From a virus: a stretch of DNA of 37,718 nucleotides. Numbering within the stretch: the stretch's first letter is position 1; every line of letters begins with the position of its first letter. Under the pieces are notes generated by a model. It was given only the letters and a program-made list of their open reading frames with translations, was not told where the DNA came from and did no database searches. The translations under genes were made by a program, and so were the position numbers. The stretch spans positions 1 through 37,718 of the IMG/VR virus record IMGVR_UViG_3300009593_003021. The stretch is one strand, 5' to 3'. Below are positions 1-10,251 of this stretch, piece by piece.

Positions 1-1557
1 AGTGTAAGTGATCTTATTGGTCCAGGTGTTGTTGCCAGAGACGGATCAATTGCACTAACAGGAAACCTTAGTGCTGGTAGTAACAAGATTTATAACTTAT
101 CAGACCCAACAGCATTACAAGATGCGGCAACAAAATCTTATGTTGATGCAAGATCACCATTTGGTACTGAAGCTATTGGTGCTGGTACTGCAAACAGATC
201 AACTAATGATTTACTTGTATGGGACGCTGTTAGTAACTCATATGATAATGCTACACCAGCAGGTGATATTTCAATATCAGTAGCAAGTAACATTGTAACT
301 TTTTCAATAGTAGGCGGTTCTGTTGTAAACGCAGACATTAATACAAATGCCGCGATTGCTCAAAGCAAGTTAGCAATGAATGCCGCAACTTCTAGAGCAA
401 ATGCAACAGGTATTACACAAGCAGACTTAGGTCTTGCAAGTTTTGACTCAGATGACTTTACAGTAACAGATGGTTGGGTAACATTATCTGCAGGTGCTGT
501 TGACTATGCTGACTTACCAGATATGGCTACTAAAACTGTTATAGCAAACATTACTGGCGGAACAGCTTCAGCTACAGCAGTTACAGTTGATAACTTCATT
601 GACGCTTATAGCAAATTTACAACAACTGGTGTTGCTAGTAGAATTGTTCAAACAGGTACTGACGGTAGTATTGATACACAAAAATTAAAACTAGACAACT
701 ATGATATTTTAGACCAAACTAACTTAACAATGACAATGAAAACACCAGGCGGTGCTACGGTGTTTAATACAGTTGGTACTATACCAAGTAATACAACTAC
801 TACATTTACAGGATCAGTACAAATTGGTGGTACAGACGTTACTCCATCGTTCTTCCAAAAGAACAGTACGTTTGGTGATACTGTAGATGCAACACTTAAC
901 GAACCAAGAATTGCATCAGACTGGATGTACAGTTCATTTATTGAGGCACCAGGTGAAAAACTTTCATCGTCAACTGGTATAGCAATTGGTGCTGGTACAG
1001 GATTTACTTCAGCGGGTGAAATTGCAATTATTGCCAATAACAATGTGGCGGCAAGTATCTTTACTCAAACGTCAATGAATCCATCTTCCAATAACGGATA
1101 CAGTTTAGGAACAAGTTTACTTAGATACGATACTGTTTATGCAACAAACTTAGACGGTTTGGCAACTAGTGCAAAATACGCTGACTTGGCAGAGAATTAT
1201 CTTGCTGATGCAGAATACGAAATTGGTACTGTATTAGTATTTGGTGGTGAACAAGAATTAACAACAACCAAATACAAAGGTGACAGAAAAGTTGCTGGTG
1301 TTGTTTCAGAAAATCCAGCACACTTAATGAATAGTCAACTAGAAGGAGATCACGTTACTCCATTAGCATTACAAGGAAGAACACCTTGTAAAGTAATTGG
1401 TAAAGTTGAAAAAGGTGATATAATTGTAACAAGCTCTGAAGCAGGTTACGGTATGGTTGACAATAATACAGTATTAGGTACTGTAATAGGTAAAGCAGTA
1501 GGAACAAAAGACGATGACGGATTTGGCATTGTTGAAGTTGTTGTAGGGAGAGTGTAA
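1..1557 (+). CDS. Tail-fibre/virion structural protein, 5' partial
   Basis: The frame is open from base 1 with no start visible, so the N-terminus lies outside the window; 518 codons are seen. The visible part begins with a T-, S-, N- and G-rich repetitive region typical of phage fibres (a 'KIYNLSDPTALQDAATKSYV' element near residues 28-47, of the kind found in tail fibres). The last ~125 residues form a more compact domain starting 'YADLAENYLADAEYEIGTVL'. I recall this ending from marine myovirus fibre proteins, but I cannot name the family with certainty. The next gene overlaps it (TAATG), so the two are probably translationally coupled. Role in adsorption or baseplate is inferred from composition and neighbours. 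Confidence 0.8.
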   Translation, partial: SVSDLIGPGVVARDGSIALTGNLSAGSNKIYNLSDPTALQDAATKSYVDARSPFGTEAIGAGTANRSTNDLLVWDAVSNSYDNATPAGDISISVASNIVTFSIVGGSVVNADINTNAAIAQSKLAMNAATSRANATGITQADLGLASFDSDDFTVTDGWVTLSAGAVDYADLPDMATKTVIANITGGTASATAVTVDNFIDAYSKFTTTGVASRIVQTGTDGSIDTQKLKLDNYDILDQTNLTMTMKTPGGATVFNTVGTIPSNTTTTFTGSVQIGGTDVTPSFFQKNSTFGDTVDATLNEPRIASDWMYSSFIEAPGEKLSSSTGIAIGAGTGFTSAGEIAIIANNNVAASIFTQTSMNPSSNNGYSLGTSLLRYDTVYATNLDGLATSAKYADLAENYLADAEYEIGTVLVFGGEQELTTTKYKGDRKVAGVVSENPAHLMNSQLEGDHVTPLALQGRTPCKVIGKVEKGDIIVTSSEAGYGMVDNNTVLGTVIGKAVGTKDDDGFGIVEVVVGRV

Positions 1558-2000
1558 TGGCTATTCAAACTATAAACATCGGAACAAGTGCTAACAAAGG
1601 TGATGGCGATCCATTAAGAACAGCATTTAAAAAGATTAATGATAACTTTGCGGCTCTTGATGTAGTCAGTACAAAAAGAGATGTTGTAGGTTCTGTATTT
1701 GCAGATGATTCTACTTTACTAGTAGATGCTGTTAATGGAACTATTACAGCGTCAGTATTAGTTGGCTCACTTCCAGCTTTGAATGGTTCAGCGTTAACAA
1801 ATATTACATTTACAGAAACTGATCCAATAGTTGGTGCTATTACAGGAATAGTAAAAGCAGATGGTTCTGGTAACATAAGTGCGGCGGTATCAGGAACAGA
1901 CTATCTAGCTACAGAAACAATTACTTTAGCAACATTAAAAACAGAAGTGGCGGCAAGTGCCGACTTTGCGGCTTTTAAACTAAGAATAGCGGCATTATAA
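1557..2000 (+). CDS. Small tail-fibre-like structural protein (MAIQTxNIGT module)
   Basis: 147 residues. The first ~35 residues (MAIQTINIGT, then LRTAFKKINDNFAALD) closely match the start of the protein encoded at 5557-6255. They also resemble the start of the one at 10252-10824, so this is a module reused across the tail gene cluster. The rest is Thr/Ala/Val-rich and low in charge, with a 'LPALNGSALTNIT' segment as in phage fibre repeats. The ATG overlaps the stop of the upstream gene (TAATG). Probably a fibre or baseplate accessory protein; the exact position in the virion is unknown. Confidence 0.75.
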   Translation: MAIQTINIGTSANKGDGDPLRTAFKKINDNFAALDVVSTKRDVVGSVFADDSTLLVDAVNGTITASVLVGSLPALNGSALTNITFTETDPIVGAITGIVKADGSGNISAAVSGTDYLATETITLATLKTEVAASADFAAFKLRIAAL

Positions 2001-2013
2001 GGAGAGGATGACA

Positions 2014-3945
2014 ATGGCAAATAGATTTCCGATTATAGTTGACAGAGACGATCAAAATAAACTAAAAGAATTGCCAGCAGGTGATAATTTAGATCTAACT
2101 GGTGCAGGTATAATAGGTGCTGGAAATATTACAGCAACAGGACTTACTATTGGCGGTGTTAGTTATAATCCTTTTAGTGGTAGTTATAACGATTTAACTG
2201 ACAAACCAAATGTTCCTACAGACACAGACGGATTAACAGAAGGTCCTGCTAACCAATACTTTACTAATGAAAGAGTAGATGACAGAGTAGCGGCAATACT
2301 TAGAGAAGGTACAGGAATAGATATTGTTTATGATGATTTAAACGGCACCCTTACTATTACAAATACAGGTACAAGTAGTGGTGGAGGAGGTGGAAGCCTT
2401 CCGCCAGCAGTTAACTTTGATGGATTGGCAACTAACCAAACAATTAAATATAGCACAACCGGTGGCGCAAATAATACTGCGGCTTGGGTAAATGGTTATA
2501 TTAATTATAGTGAAATAGTTGGAACACCAAATCTTTCTACAGTAGCAACTACTGGAAGTTATAACGATTTATCAAATAAACCAAACCTAACTGATGATAT
2601 AAGTGACTTAGCAGACGTTGATACTATTACTAACCCTCCAGCAACAGGACAAGTCCTTAAATGGGATGGTGCAAAATGGGCACCTGCAGATGATATTACA
2701 ACAGGTGGCGGCGGATTAAATGCTGATACATTAGACGGATTTGACGGATCTTATTATCTAAATTATGGAAACTTTACAAACACACCAACATTATTTGATG
2801 GTGCATTTGGCTCACTAACAGGAACGCCAACAACTGTATCTGGTTACGGTATCACAGATGCTGTAGCAACTTCAGGAAATTATACACAAAACGGTAGTGT
2901 TACGTTTAACGACGATGCTGGTATTAAAATAGGTGGATCATCAATTCCAAAAATAGAAATTAAATCAGATGGAGCAACAGCAATTAGTAATATGGTTGCC
3001 CAACAAGACCTTCAAATAAGAATTAAACCACCTTCAGGTATTGAAACCGTAGCAATTCATGTAGATGCAGGAAATGAAAAAGTAGGAATATTTAATAACG
3101 CCCCTGGAAAAACTTTAGATGTAACTGGTGATATACAAGGTACAAATATTTACGGAGACGGATCAAACTTAACTGGTATTACATTAACACAAGTTACTAC
3201 AGCCGGTTCAGAAACAACTAATAGTGTAAGTTTTGGAAACGTTTCTCCAGCGGCTGATAGTACATATAATGTAGGATCTAATACTTTAAGATGGACTAAT
3301 GTTTATGCTGATAACTTACACGGCGATGGAACAAATATTACAAGTATTCCTTATGCAAATATATCAGGTGTAAGCATAGACTATACTGGTGCAACTATTA
3401 CAAATAAACCAACTATACCAACAAACACTAATGATTTAACAAACGGTGCAGGATTTATATCAGGTATTACAGGCCAGAGCATTAATAATTTAGCTGATGT
3501 AAACATATCAGCTTTGGCAAACGGCGAAGTTTTAAAATGGAATAGTTCTTCTAATAATTGGGAAAATGGTACCGGCGGAACATCAATTGGTAACTTTACT
3601 TTAAGTGCAAGTGTTATTGACACAGACGACAGTTCACAAATTGTTATGACACCAAGTGTTAGAATGAGCAGTGATCTAACTGTTGACGGTAACTTATATG
3701 CTCAAACATTTACAGCTGATAGCTTTGAAAGTTCTGGTGTAGGAACTCCGCAAATTGATAGTGCAAGTTCAATTGAACTTATAGCACAAGATCAAGTTAA
3801 GATTACAAGCAGTCCGTTAAGACTAGCTAGTTTTACAACTACACAAAGAGATGCATTAACAGTTGCGAACGGTGATACAATTTACAATACTAGCACACAC
3901 AAGTTCCAAGGATATGCAAACGGTGCTTGGGTCGACTTACATTAA
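2014..3945 (+). CDS. Tail fibre protein
   Basis: About 643 residues. AAGGAGAGG at 1999-2007 lies only 3 bases from the ATG at 2008 but about 9 bases from the ATG at 2014, so 2014 is preferred. The sequence carries repeated fibre motifs: SYNDLTDKPN and SYNDLSNKPN (cf. ITNKPTIP), GTPTTVSGYGITDA, and two copies of an 'LADV...GxVLKW...W' unit. A Gly-rich linker (SSGGGGGS) follows residue ~120. The C-terminus has the common marine-fibre ending 'TTQRDALTVANGDTIYNTST'. Likely a trimeric beta-rich fibre. It is followed after a few bases by the protease gene. Confidence 0.82.
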   Translation: MANRFPIIVDRDDQNKLKELPAGDNLDLTGAGIIGAGNITATGLTIGGVSYNPFSGSYNDLTDKPNVPTDTDGLTEGPANQYFTNERVDDRVAAILREGTGIDIVYDDLNGTLTITNTGTSSGGGGGSLPPAVNFDGLATNQTIKYSTTGGANNTAAWVNGYINYSEIVGTPNLSTVATTGSYNDLSNKPNLTDDISDLADVDTITNPPATGQVLKWDGAKWAPADDITTGGGGLNADTLDGFDGSYYLNYGNFTNTPTLFDGAFGSLTGTPTTVSGYGITDAVATSGNYTQNGSVTFNDDAGIKIGGSSIPKIEIKSDGATAISNMVAQQDLQIRIKPPSGIETVAIHVDAGNEKVGIFNNAPGKTLDVTGDIQGTNIYGDGSNLTGITLTQVTTAGSETTNSVSFGNVSPAADSTYNVGSNTLRWTNVYADNLHGDGTNITSIPYANISGVSIDYTGATITNKPTIPTNTNDLTNGAGFISGITGQSINNLADVNISALANGEVLKWNSSSNNWENGTGGTSIGNFTLSASVIDTDDSSQIVMTPSVRMSSDLTVDGNLYAQTFTADSFESSGVGTPQIDSASSIELIAQDQVKITSSPLRLASFTTTQRDALTVANGDTIYNTSTHKFQGYANGAWVDLH

Positions 3946-3954
3946 GGAGTTATC

Positions 3955-5536
3955 ATGAGTGAAAAAGAGTATATAGTAACTCTTAACAAAGGTGTTGACT
4001 ACGCACAATTCAATCAAGAAATGATAGCTTCAACTGGTTCAGGTGATATTCCAAATAGAACTGTAGATATAGCTGATGCAAGACCGCTGTCAACAAGAAA
4101 TACGCACTATGCGTTATCTGATGAAGAAGCAGTAGAATTAAGAAATGATAATAGAGTTACAGACGTACAACTTAGACCTCAAGATAGAGATGATATTGAG
4201 ATTGGTCGTGATGGTTTACAAGAAGCAACTTTTACTAAACTAACTTCAGATACAGGTAACTATCGAGACTGGGTAAAATTAGACATAGCTACCCAAATCA
4301 AGAATATTCAAGTACATCAACTAATAAAAATTTTCCATATGCTATGGACGGAACAGGAGTTGATGTTGTTATTCAAGATAGTGGTATGCAAGTAGATCAC
4401 CCAGACTTTTTTGATGCAAATGGTGTTTCTAGGGTTCAACAAATAAATTGGTATACAGAAAGTGGTTTAGCAGGATCACAAAGTGCAAATCATTATAGAG
4501 ACAACGACGGGCATGGAACTCATTGTGCCGGTACTGCTGTTGGAAAAGAATTTGGCTGGGCTAAAAACGCAAGTATATATTCTGTAAAAGTAGGTGGTTT
4601 AGAAGGCTCAGGAGATTCAGGAACAGGCATATCTGTTTCACAATGCTTTGATGTTATTAAAGCCTGGCATCAAAATAAACCAGTTGATCCTAAAACAGGA
4701 TATAAACGACCAACTATAGTAAATGCAAGTTGGGGTTATAGTTCAACTACTGGTTCCGGTATAACAAGTATAGTTTACAGAGGAACTACTTATAGCAGTA
4801 GTAATGATAGTAGTTTTAGCAGTACTCCTAATTCGCACATGAGAGATACATACGGGTTTTATCCTTACTATGCTAACTTTGCATATAGATTACCTGTTAG
4901 AGTTACTAGTGTTGATGCAGATGTAGAAGATTGCATAGATGCAGGTGTACACATTTGTATAGCGGCTGGTAATAATAGTTTTAAAATAGATACTTCAGCA
5001 GGTCCTGATTATAATAATATTATGTTTACTTCAACTTCTAACCGATACTATCACAGAGGAAGTTCGCCTTTTGATACAAGAGCAAATATGGTTGGTGCTA
5101 TGGATAGCACACCAAACAGCGGAAACGAAAAAGAAAAGTAAGTTTTAGCTCTACTGGTCCAGGAGTAAGTATTTGGGCCGCTGGTGAAAATATAATGAGT
5201 GCATGTAGTACTACAAATAGATTTGCCGATGGAGCATACTTAGCTGGAGGTTCTGGATTCTTACAATGTAACATAAGTGGAACGTCAATGGCTTCACCAC
5301 AAGTTTGTGGCATGGGTGCGTTATACTTACAAGCAGATCCTAGTTTAACTCCAGAGCAGTTAAAATCAAAAATTGAAAAAGATGCTTTAGCAATAATGAA
5401 AGACGAATCAAATAATGCAAACTACGGAGATACAACAGATATTTGTGGTGGAAATAATAGAATGATGCAAAATAGATATAATAGAATAAACCCTTATTCA
5501 AGCAATGTATATGGCTTGAGAAAAAAGAATAGGTAA
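3955..5536 (+). CDS. Subtilisin-like serine protease (S8), reading frame broken twice
   Basis: A single ~527-residue peptidase S8 can be rebuilt from three frames joined by two -1 shifts. Frame A (from 3955) holds a pro-domain-like N-terminus beginning 'EYIVTLNKGVDY'. Frame B (about 4278-5138) holds the catalytic Asp (VIQDSG, codon 4377), the catalytic His (DGHGTHCAG, codon 4512) and the oxyanion Asn (AAGNN, codon 4971). Frame C (from 5138) holds the nucleophile Ser (SGTSMASPQV, codon 5285). Both junctions lie in runs of four A: 4275-4278 and 5134-5137, the second just before a TAA stop. One extra A at each would restore the frame. Either the sequence lacks two A residues, the gene is decayed, or slippage is used. 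Start: ATG 3955 after AAGGAG. Its place among tail genes suggests virion-protein processing, which is inferred. Confidence 0.8.
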
Positions 5537-5539
5537 ATA
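5533..5539 (+). promoter_or_regulatory. T4-type late promoter motif (GTAAATA)
   Basis: GTAAATA follows the stop of the protease gene and lies 17 bases before the ATG at 5557, with an AAGGAAG ribosome site between. It matches the recurrent (G/C)NTAAATA motif of this window, a relative of the T4 gp55 consensus TATAAATA. Confidence 0.55.
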
Positions 5540-5556
5540 CAGTATAAGGAAGAAAT

Positions 5557-6255
5557 ATGGCTATACAAACAGTTAACATAGGAACTATTGCAAACGACGG
5601 AACAGGTGATGATCTAAGAGAAGCATTTGTAAAAGTTAATGCAAACTTCTCTGAACTTAATTCTAGAGCACCAGAAAAAACTACAGGTGCTAACTTAGGT
5701 AGTGCAGGAGAAGGCGTATTTGCACAACTAAGTGGTTCTGAAATGCAGTTTAAGAAAATTGTAGCAGGTAGTGCTGTAACACTAACTAGTGATGGAAATG
5801 GTATTACAATTAATTCATCAGCTACTGGCTTGCCACAACTTCAAGTATTTGCTGACAATAACAACGTAACACTTAATAATGCAAACACAACCCTTACTCT
5901 TGCAGGTGGTAATTTAACAACTACTAATTTAAATGGTAGTACAATTACTATTAGCAGTGAAACTTCCTTACTTACAGATCTTACTCCTAAACTAGGTGCA
6001 AACTTAGATGGAATGCAAAAAGAGATCATTAATACAAGCGATATTAAAAGTACAGTTTACGGCCTAGATATTAGGGAAATGGATGGTGTACAAGACTATT
6101 TAAAACTAGATATGGGCAATATAGATGTCAACTTCGGAAATTCTGTTAATGTAATAGACTACCTTGCGTATAACCTAGTTATCGATTTCGATGATGGCTC
6201 AGCAACTTTTACAGAATCTTCTCAACCTACAGCAGACTTGGGCGTCATTACCTAA
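5557..6255 (+). CDS. Tail-fibre-like structural protein (MAIQTxNIGT module)
   Basis: 232 residues. The N-terminus (MAIQTVNIGT, then LREAFVKVNANFSELN) is a clear paralogue of the protein at 1557-2000. The middle is a Thr/Asn-rich beta-type region, followed by 'TDLTPKLGANLDGMQKEI', a phrase typical of marine phage fibres. Ribosome site AAGGAAG lies before the ATG. Probably a virion component of the tail or baseplate; partner and location are unknown. Confidence 0.75.
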   Translation: MAIQTVNIGTIANDGTGDDLREAFVKVNANFSELNSRAPEKTTGANLGSAGEGVFAQLSGSEMQFKKIVAGSAVTLTSDGNGITINSSATGLPQLQVFADNNNVTLNNANTTLTLAGGNLTTTNLNGSTITISSETSLLTDLTPKLGANLDGMQKEIINTSDIKSTVYGLDIREMDGVQDYLKLDMGNIDVNFGNSVNVIDYLAYNLVIDFDDGSATFTESSQPTADLGVIT

Positions 6256-6266
6256 TTTAGCATATA

Positions 6267-6274
6267 GATAAATA
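6267..6274 (+). promoter_or_regulatory. T4-type late promoter motif (GATAAATA)
   Basis: GATAAATA in the 38-base gap before the large YHYH protein. It is followed by AGGAG at 6282-6286 and ATG 6294, so it would give a short leader with a ribosome site. Confidence 0.6.
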
Positions 6275-6293
6275 TGTGTATAGGAGTTTTAGA

Positions 6294-9200
6294 ATGGCTT
6301 TTGACCCAAGCACAACCAGTATATCAAGTTTAGCAGGGAACTATCCTAGTCAAACCACTATTTCGTTACTAAATGGTGTTTTAACTGTTTCAAGCGACGG
6401 CGATCCATATCCTGCAAAAGCTGGATCAAACTTAACCAATGATGGTATTACTGCAAGACTTTTTAATAATCCTAATAACATAACAGATCAAAATATTGCT
6501 TTTAACTTTACGTATAGAGGCGGCCAAAATACAAGTTTACCACAAGACACTTCATTAGGACCAATGGGTATAGCAACAAATGGTGTTGTATTGTTTAACC
6601 CAATGGCGGCAAGTGGGCCATTACCGGGATCATCAGATCAACTTCCTCCTGGGTTTAGATGGAATGCAGTACATAACGAGGTATCCTTAGGTGTAGACTT
6701 AGCCGGAGGACATGCAGAAGACAGTGGCACATACCATTATCACAGTGGTGCTTTTATTACATATGGTTGGAATGATAATAAAGTAGTAACTGCAAATAGT
6801 TACTATAATAGTTCACACTTTAATAATGATAAATTAAGACATGCTGACGGACATAGTAAAATAATAGGTTATTGTTTTGACGGATATCCAATATATGGTC
6901 CATGGGGATATACACAAGCATCAGATAATACTAGCGGAATATCTCAACAACTAAGCTCTTATAGAACTAAAACAAATGAAACTAGTGGAAGACAATATTC
7001 ATATCAATCTAAATCTGCAGGAACATTTATTGAAGATTATGAATATTTTCTTAATGCAGGAACACTTGATGCACACAACGGAAGATATTGTGTAACTCCT
7101 GAGTATCCAAACGGAACTTATGCTTACTTTTTAACCTTTGAAGAAAACAACTTTAATACACCAAAGTATCCTTATATATTTGGACCTCAAACAAAACAAA
7201 CTAGAGAAACAGGTACAATAATACCTGAGAAAAGTGAATTAGCTGACGATGTTCTTTGGACTGTAGATAGTGGGCATAGTATAGGAACTTTCCCAGAAAG
7301 CATTACACAGACTATTCCTTTACCAGTTAACTCAGTAGATAGCTTAACTCTTATTAGTGGAAACTTACCAGGTGGATTACGACTAGCTAATAATAATCAA
7401 TTAGTTGGAACACCATACGAAGTAAAAAGATTAAAAACTTTTACGTTTGTTCTTCGTGCTACTAAAGGAAACAATACTGAAGATAGAACACTAAAACTTA
7501 CTATAGACGGAGCTGATGCTCCAATGTGGGTTACAAACGAAGGTTCCTTACCATTAGGACCAAATCAGTCTTTTTATATTTTAGATAGTAGTCCGGTTGA
7601 TTTTCAATTACAAGTTATCGATCCTGATTTACCAGCAGGAGATGAAGTTGAATATTATATTGGAGAAGGAGATGGTGAACTTCCTCCAGGAATTACTTTA
7701 GGCAGAACAACTGGAAAATTAACTGGAATTACAGAACCTATCCTAGCTTTAGAAAAAAGAGCTGGTACAGGTTACTTTGATACTAACCTTTACGGAAGTT
7801 ATCCTTTTGACTTTGGTGTAAAAAGTTTTAACGGTTACGAAAGTTATTACTACGATACAACATTCTTTGATTATGCTGTTCCGACACAAAGTCCTAAAAA
7901 ACTTAATAGACATTTCGAGTTTACTGTAAGTGCAAGTGACGGTGTAGTAATATCGAGAAGAAAATTTAAAATATATCTTGTAGGTGATGATTTCTTAAGA
8001 ACAGATAATACTATACTACAAATAGGAACAGGAATATTTACAACAGATAATACATTCTTAAGAGGCCCTGTTTGGTTAACTCCGAGCGATTTAGGTTATA
8101 GACGAGCTAACAACTACGTTACATTATTTTTAGATGTATACGATCCTACAAGTAACCAAGGTATAATAAGTTTTACAGTCAAAGATTCAAATCCAGACGG
8201 TAGTGCAAGTGCATTACCTCCAGGGATGTCAATAGATAGTATTACTGGCGAAATAGCAGGAAGGGTTCCTTACCAGCCGGCAGTTACAAAAGAACATAAA
8301 TTTACTATTGAAGCATTAAGACAGCTAGGAAGTGCAAGTAATACATCAACTCAATTTTATGCAAATAACGTTGGCGTAAATCAAAGTTGGTCCGGAGAAA
8401 ATAACGTTCCATTTTTTAACTTTGCTCAAACTAATTTTGTTGGTGACAATGATGAAACAGGTTGGATAGTTTTTAATCAAACTCCAGTTACAACTGCTGA
8501 TGCAGGAACAGGGGAAGCAACAAATCCTGACTATATTGGAGCAGGAATACTTGACAAAGATGTTTGGGTAGTAGCAAATGGTCGTGTTCAATCAACATTT
8601 ACTAAAAAAGATGTAACAAGTATCGACGAAGGAACTATTAGTTGGCTAAGAGATACATTAGTAGGAACTGTTACTGATGTAGGATTTAAAACTTATGATA
8701 AGACTGGAGCAATAACAGCAAATAAAGTTATTACTATGTCTTTTTATAACTTTAAAAAGAGAATAACATCAGAAGTTGCACAAGTAGTAGCAAAAGACAA
8801 AACATTTACTGTTAAATTATTAGGTGAAGTTGAAAGTACAATAACTTGGAATACAATATCTAGTTTAGGAAACTTAAGAGCTAACTTTGTTTCTACATTA
8901 TCAGTTAATGCTACAAGTACAGTACCAGATGCTATTTTAATTTATACTTTAGATAGTGGTAAACTACCTAACGGTATTACACTAGGAATAGATGGACAAT
9001 TACAAGGAAAAGTAAGACAATTTGGAACTACTGAACTTCCAGGATTAACGACAATAGATAAGTCAACTAGTGCAATGACCTTTGACGGTGCAACAACTTC
9101 TTTTGATAGAAGTTATACGTTTACTGTAAAAGCTGAAGACCAATTTGGATTTTCTGCAACTACTAAATCATTTACTATAACAACAACAGATCCAGACGAT

Positions 9201-10217
9201 TTACTTTATAGTAATATATCAATGGTTCCTATGTTAAAATCAGATCAAAGAACTAGCTTTAGAAACTTTATCGCTGATCCAAAAATATTTACACCAGCAT
9301 CTATTTACAGACCAAACGATCCTATATTTGGATTACAAAGTCAAATAAAAGCACTAACTTATGCAGGTATTGAAACAAAAGATATAAGAGATTATGTTGC
9401 CGCGGCGGCTAGAAATCACAAAAGAAAAAAGTATAAACTTGGTTCTGTTAAAAAAGCAGTAGCAAAAAATCCAGGTAGTAATGATACAGTTTATGAAGTC
9501 ATTTATATAGATCTAATTGATCCTTCAGAACCAACTACAGGAAAAACAGCAAAAAGTTTTGAAGCAACAACAAAAAATAAAATAACAGTTGATTCAATAC
9601 AGTACGAAGTTAACGATGATAATACAGGTTTAGGAACTGGACAAGGTTTCTTTGATGTAATATTACGAGGTGATAATATTGGCAAGTCTCCAGCTTCAAG
9701 TGGAGTAATAACAATTTTTGGCAGAAATGCTCCTTTGATATTCCAAACAGGAAACTTAATACCTATTTTACTAAACGATGGTACTTCTGTAGTTGTTGCA
9801 AATATAGACGATAGTATTAATTCAGACCCATTTAGATTTAGACCAAATGGTGATACTATTAAAGTTGATAGTGGTGCTGTTAACGTAAGTGAATCATTAG
9901 ACCAAAAGAAATATATAAGCAATATTACCAATATGCGTGATAGAATAAAAGATGTTGGTAACAATCTAAGAGAGTTTTATCCGTTGTGGATGAGAACTTC
10001 ACAAACCGCAGGAGCAGGAGAATTAGGGTTTGTTCTAGCTGTTCCATTATGTTATTGTAAACCTGGCAAATCAGATCAGATTATTTTGAACATAAAAAAC
10101 AACGGTTTTGACTTTAAAGCACTGAATATTGAAATTGAACGGTATAATATAGACAGTACAAACGGTAATAGTAGCGAACAATACATTCCGTTCGCAAATT
10201 ATCAGTTCAATGTATAA
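6294..10217 (+). CDS. Large virion protein with YHYH domain and Ig-like repeats
   Basis: 1307 residues, the largest gene here. ATG 6294 is chosen because AGGAG at 6282-6286 precedes it; an upstream in-frame GTG at 6276 has no ribosome site. Residues ~60-300 form a YHYH-type domain: the signature YHYH is at 147-150, then 'IIGYCFDGYPIYGPWGY' and 'YCVTPEYPNGTYAYF'. Next come several 'LPPGITLG...GxLxG' elements (near residues 360, 470, 650 and 890) typical of He_PIG/cadherin-like Ig folds in surface proteins. Composition and neighbours indicate a tail or baseplate structural protein, perhaps binding a host surface polymer. YHYH domains have no firm biochemical role that I know of. Confidence 0.8.
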   Translation: MAFDPSTTSISSLAGNYPSQTTISLLNGVLTVSSDGDPYPAKAGSNLTNDGITARLFNNPNNITDQNIAFNFTYRGGQNTSLPQDTSLGPMGIATNGVVLFNPMAASGPLPGSSDQLPPGFRWNAVHNEVSLGVDLAGGHAEDSGTYHYHSGAFITYGWNDNKVVTANSYYNSSHFNNDKLRHADGHSKIIGYCFDGYPIYGPWGYTQASDNTSGISQQLSSYRTKTNETSGRQYSYQSKSAGTFIEDYEYFLNAGTLDAHNGRYCVTPEYPNGTYAYFLTFEENNFNTPKYPYIFGPQTKQTRETGTIIPEKSELADDVLWTVDSGHSIGTFPESITQTIPLPVNSVDSLTLISGNLPGGLRLANNNQLVGTPYEVKRLKTFTFVLRATKGNNTEDRTLKLTIDGADAPMWVTNEGSLPLGPNQSFYILDSSPVDFQLQVIDPDLPAGDEVEYYIGEGDGELPPGITLGRTTGKLTGITEPILALEKRAGTGYFDTNLYGSYPFDFGVKSFNGYESYYYDTTFFDYAVPTQSPKKLNRHFEFTVSASDGVVISRRKFKIYLVGDDFLRTDNTILQIGTGIFTTDNTFLRGPVWLTPSDLGYRRANNYVTLFLDVYDPTSNQGIISFTVKDSNPDGSASALPPGMSIDSITGEIAGRVPYQPAVTKEHKFTIEALRQLGSASNTSTQFYANNVGVNQSWSGENNVPFFNFAQTNFVGDNDETGWIVFNQTPVTTADAGTGEATNPDYIGAGILDKDVWVVANGRVQSTFTKKDVTSIDEGTISWLRDTLVGTVTDVGFKTYDKTGAITANKVITMSFYNFKKRITSEVAQVVAKDKTFTVKLLGEVESTITWNTISSLGNLRANFVSTLSVNATSTVPDAILIYTLDSGKLPNGITLGIDGQLQGKVRQFGTTELPGLTTIDKSTSAMTFDGATTSFDRSYTFTVKAEDQFGFSATTKSFTITTTDPDDLLYSNISMVPMLKSDQRTSFRNFIADPKIFTPASIYRPNDPIFGLQSQIKALTYAGIETKDIRDYVAAAARNHKRKKYKLGSVKKAVAKNPGSNDTVYEVIYIDLIDPSEPTTGKTAKSFEATTKNKITVDSIQYEVNDDNTGLGTGQGFFDVILRGDNIGKSPASSGVITIFGRNAPLIFQTGNLIPILLNDGTSVVVANIDDSINSDPFRFRPNGDTIKVDSGAVNVSESLDQKKYISNITNMRDRIKDVGNNLREFYPLWMRTSQTAGAGELGFVLAVPLCYCKPGKSDQIILNIKNNGFDFKALNIEIERYNIDSTNGNSSEQYIPFANYQFNV

Positions 10218-10221
10218 TACA

Positions 10222-10229
10222 GATAAATA
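10222..10229 (+). promoter_or_regulatory. T4-type late promoter motif (GATAAATA)
   Basis: GATAAATA in the short gap after the large structural gene and 22 bases before the next ATG (10252), with a GAGAGG ribosome site between. A TATAAT at 10213-10218 is nearby, but no good -35 was seen. Confidence 0.6.
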
Positions 10230-10251
10230 ATAACGTAAGAGAGGACATATA

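Noticed and set aside
9503-9964. 153-codon minus-strand frame in the large structural gene
   Set aside because: Rich in Ser, Leu, Ile and Val as expected from antisense of an AT-rich gene; no start signal.
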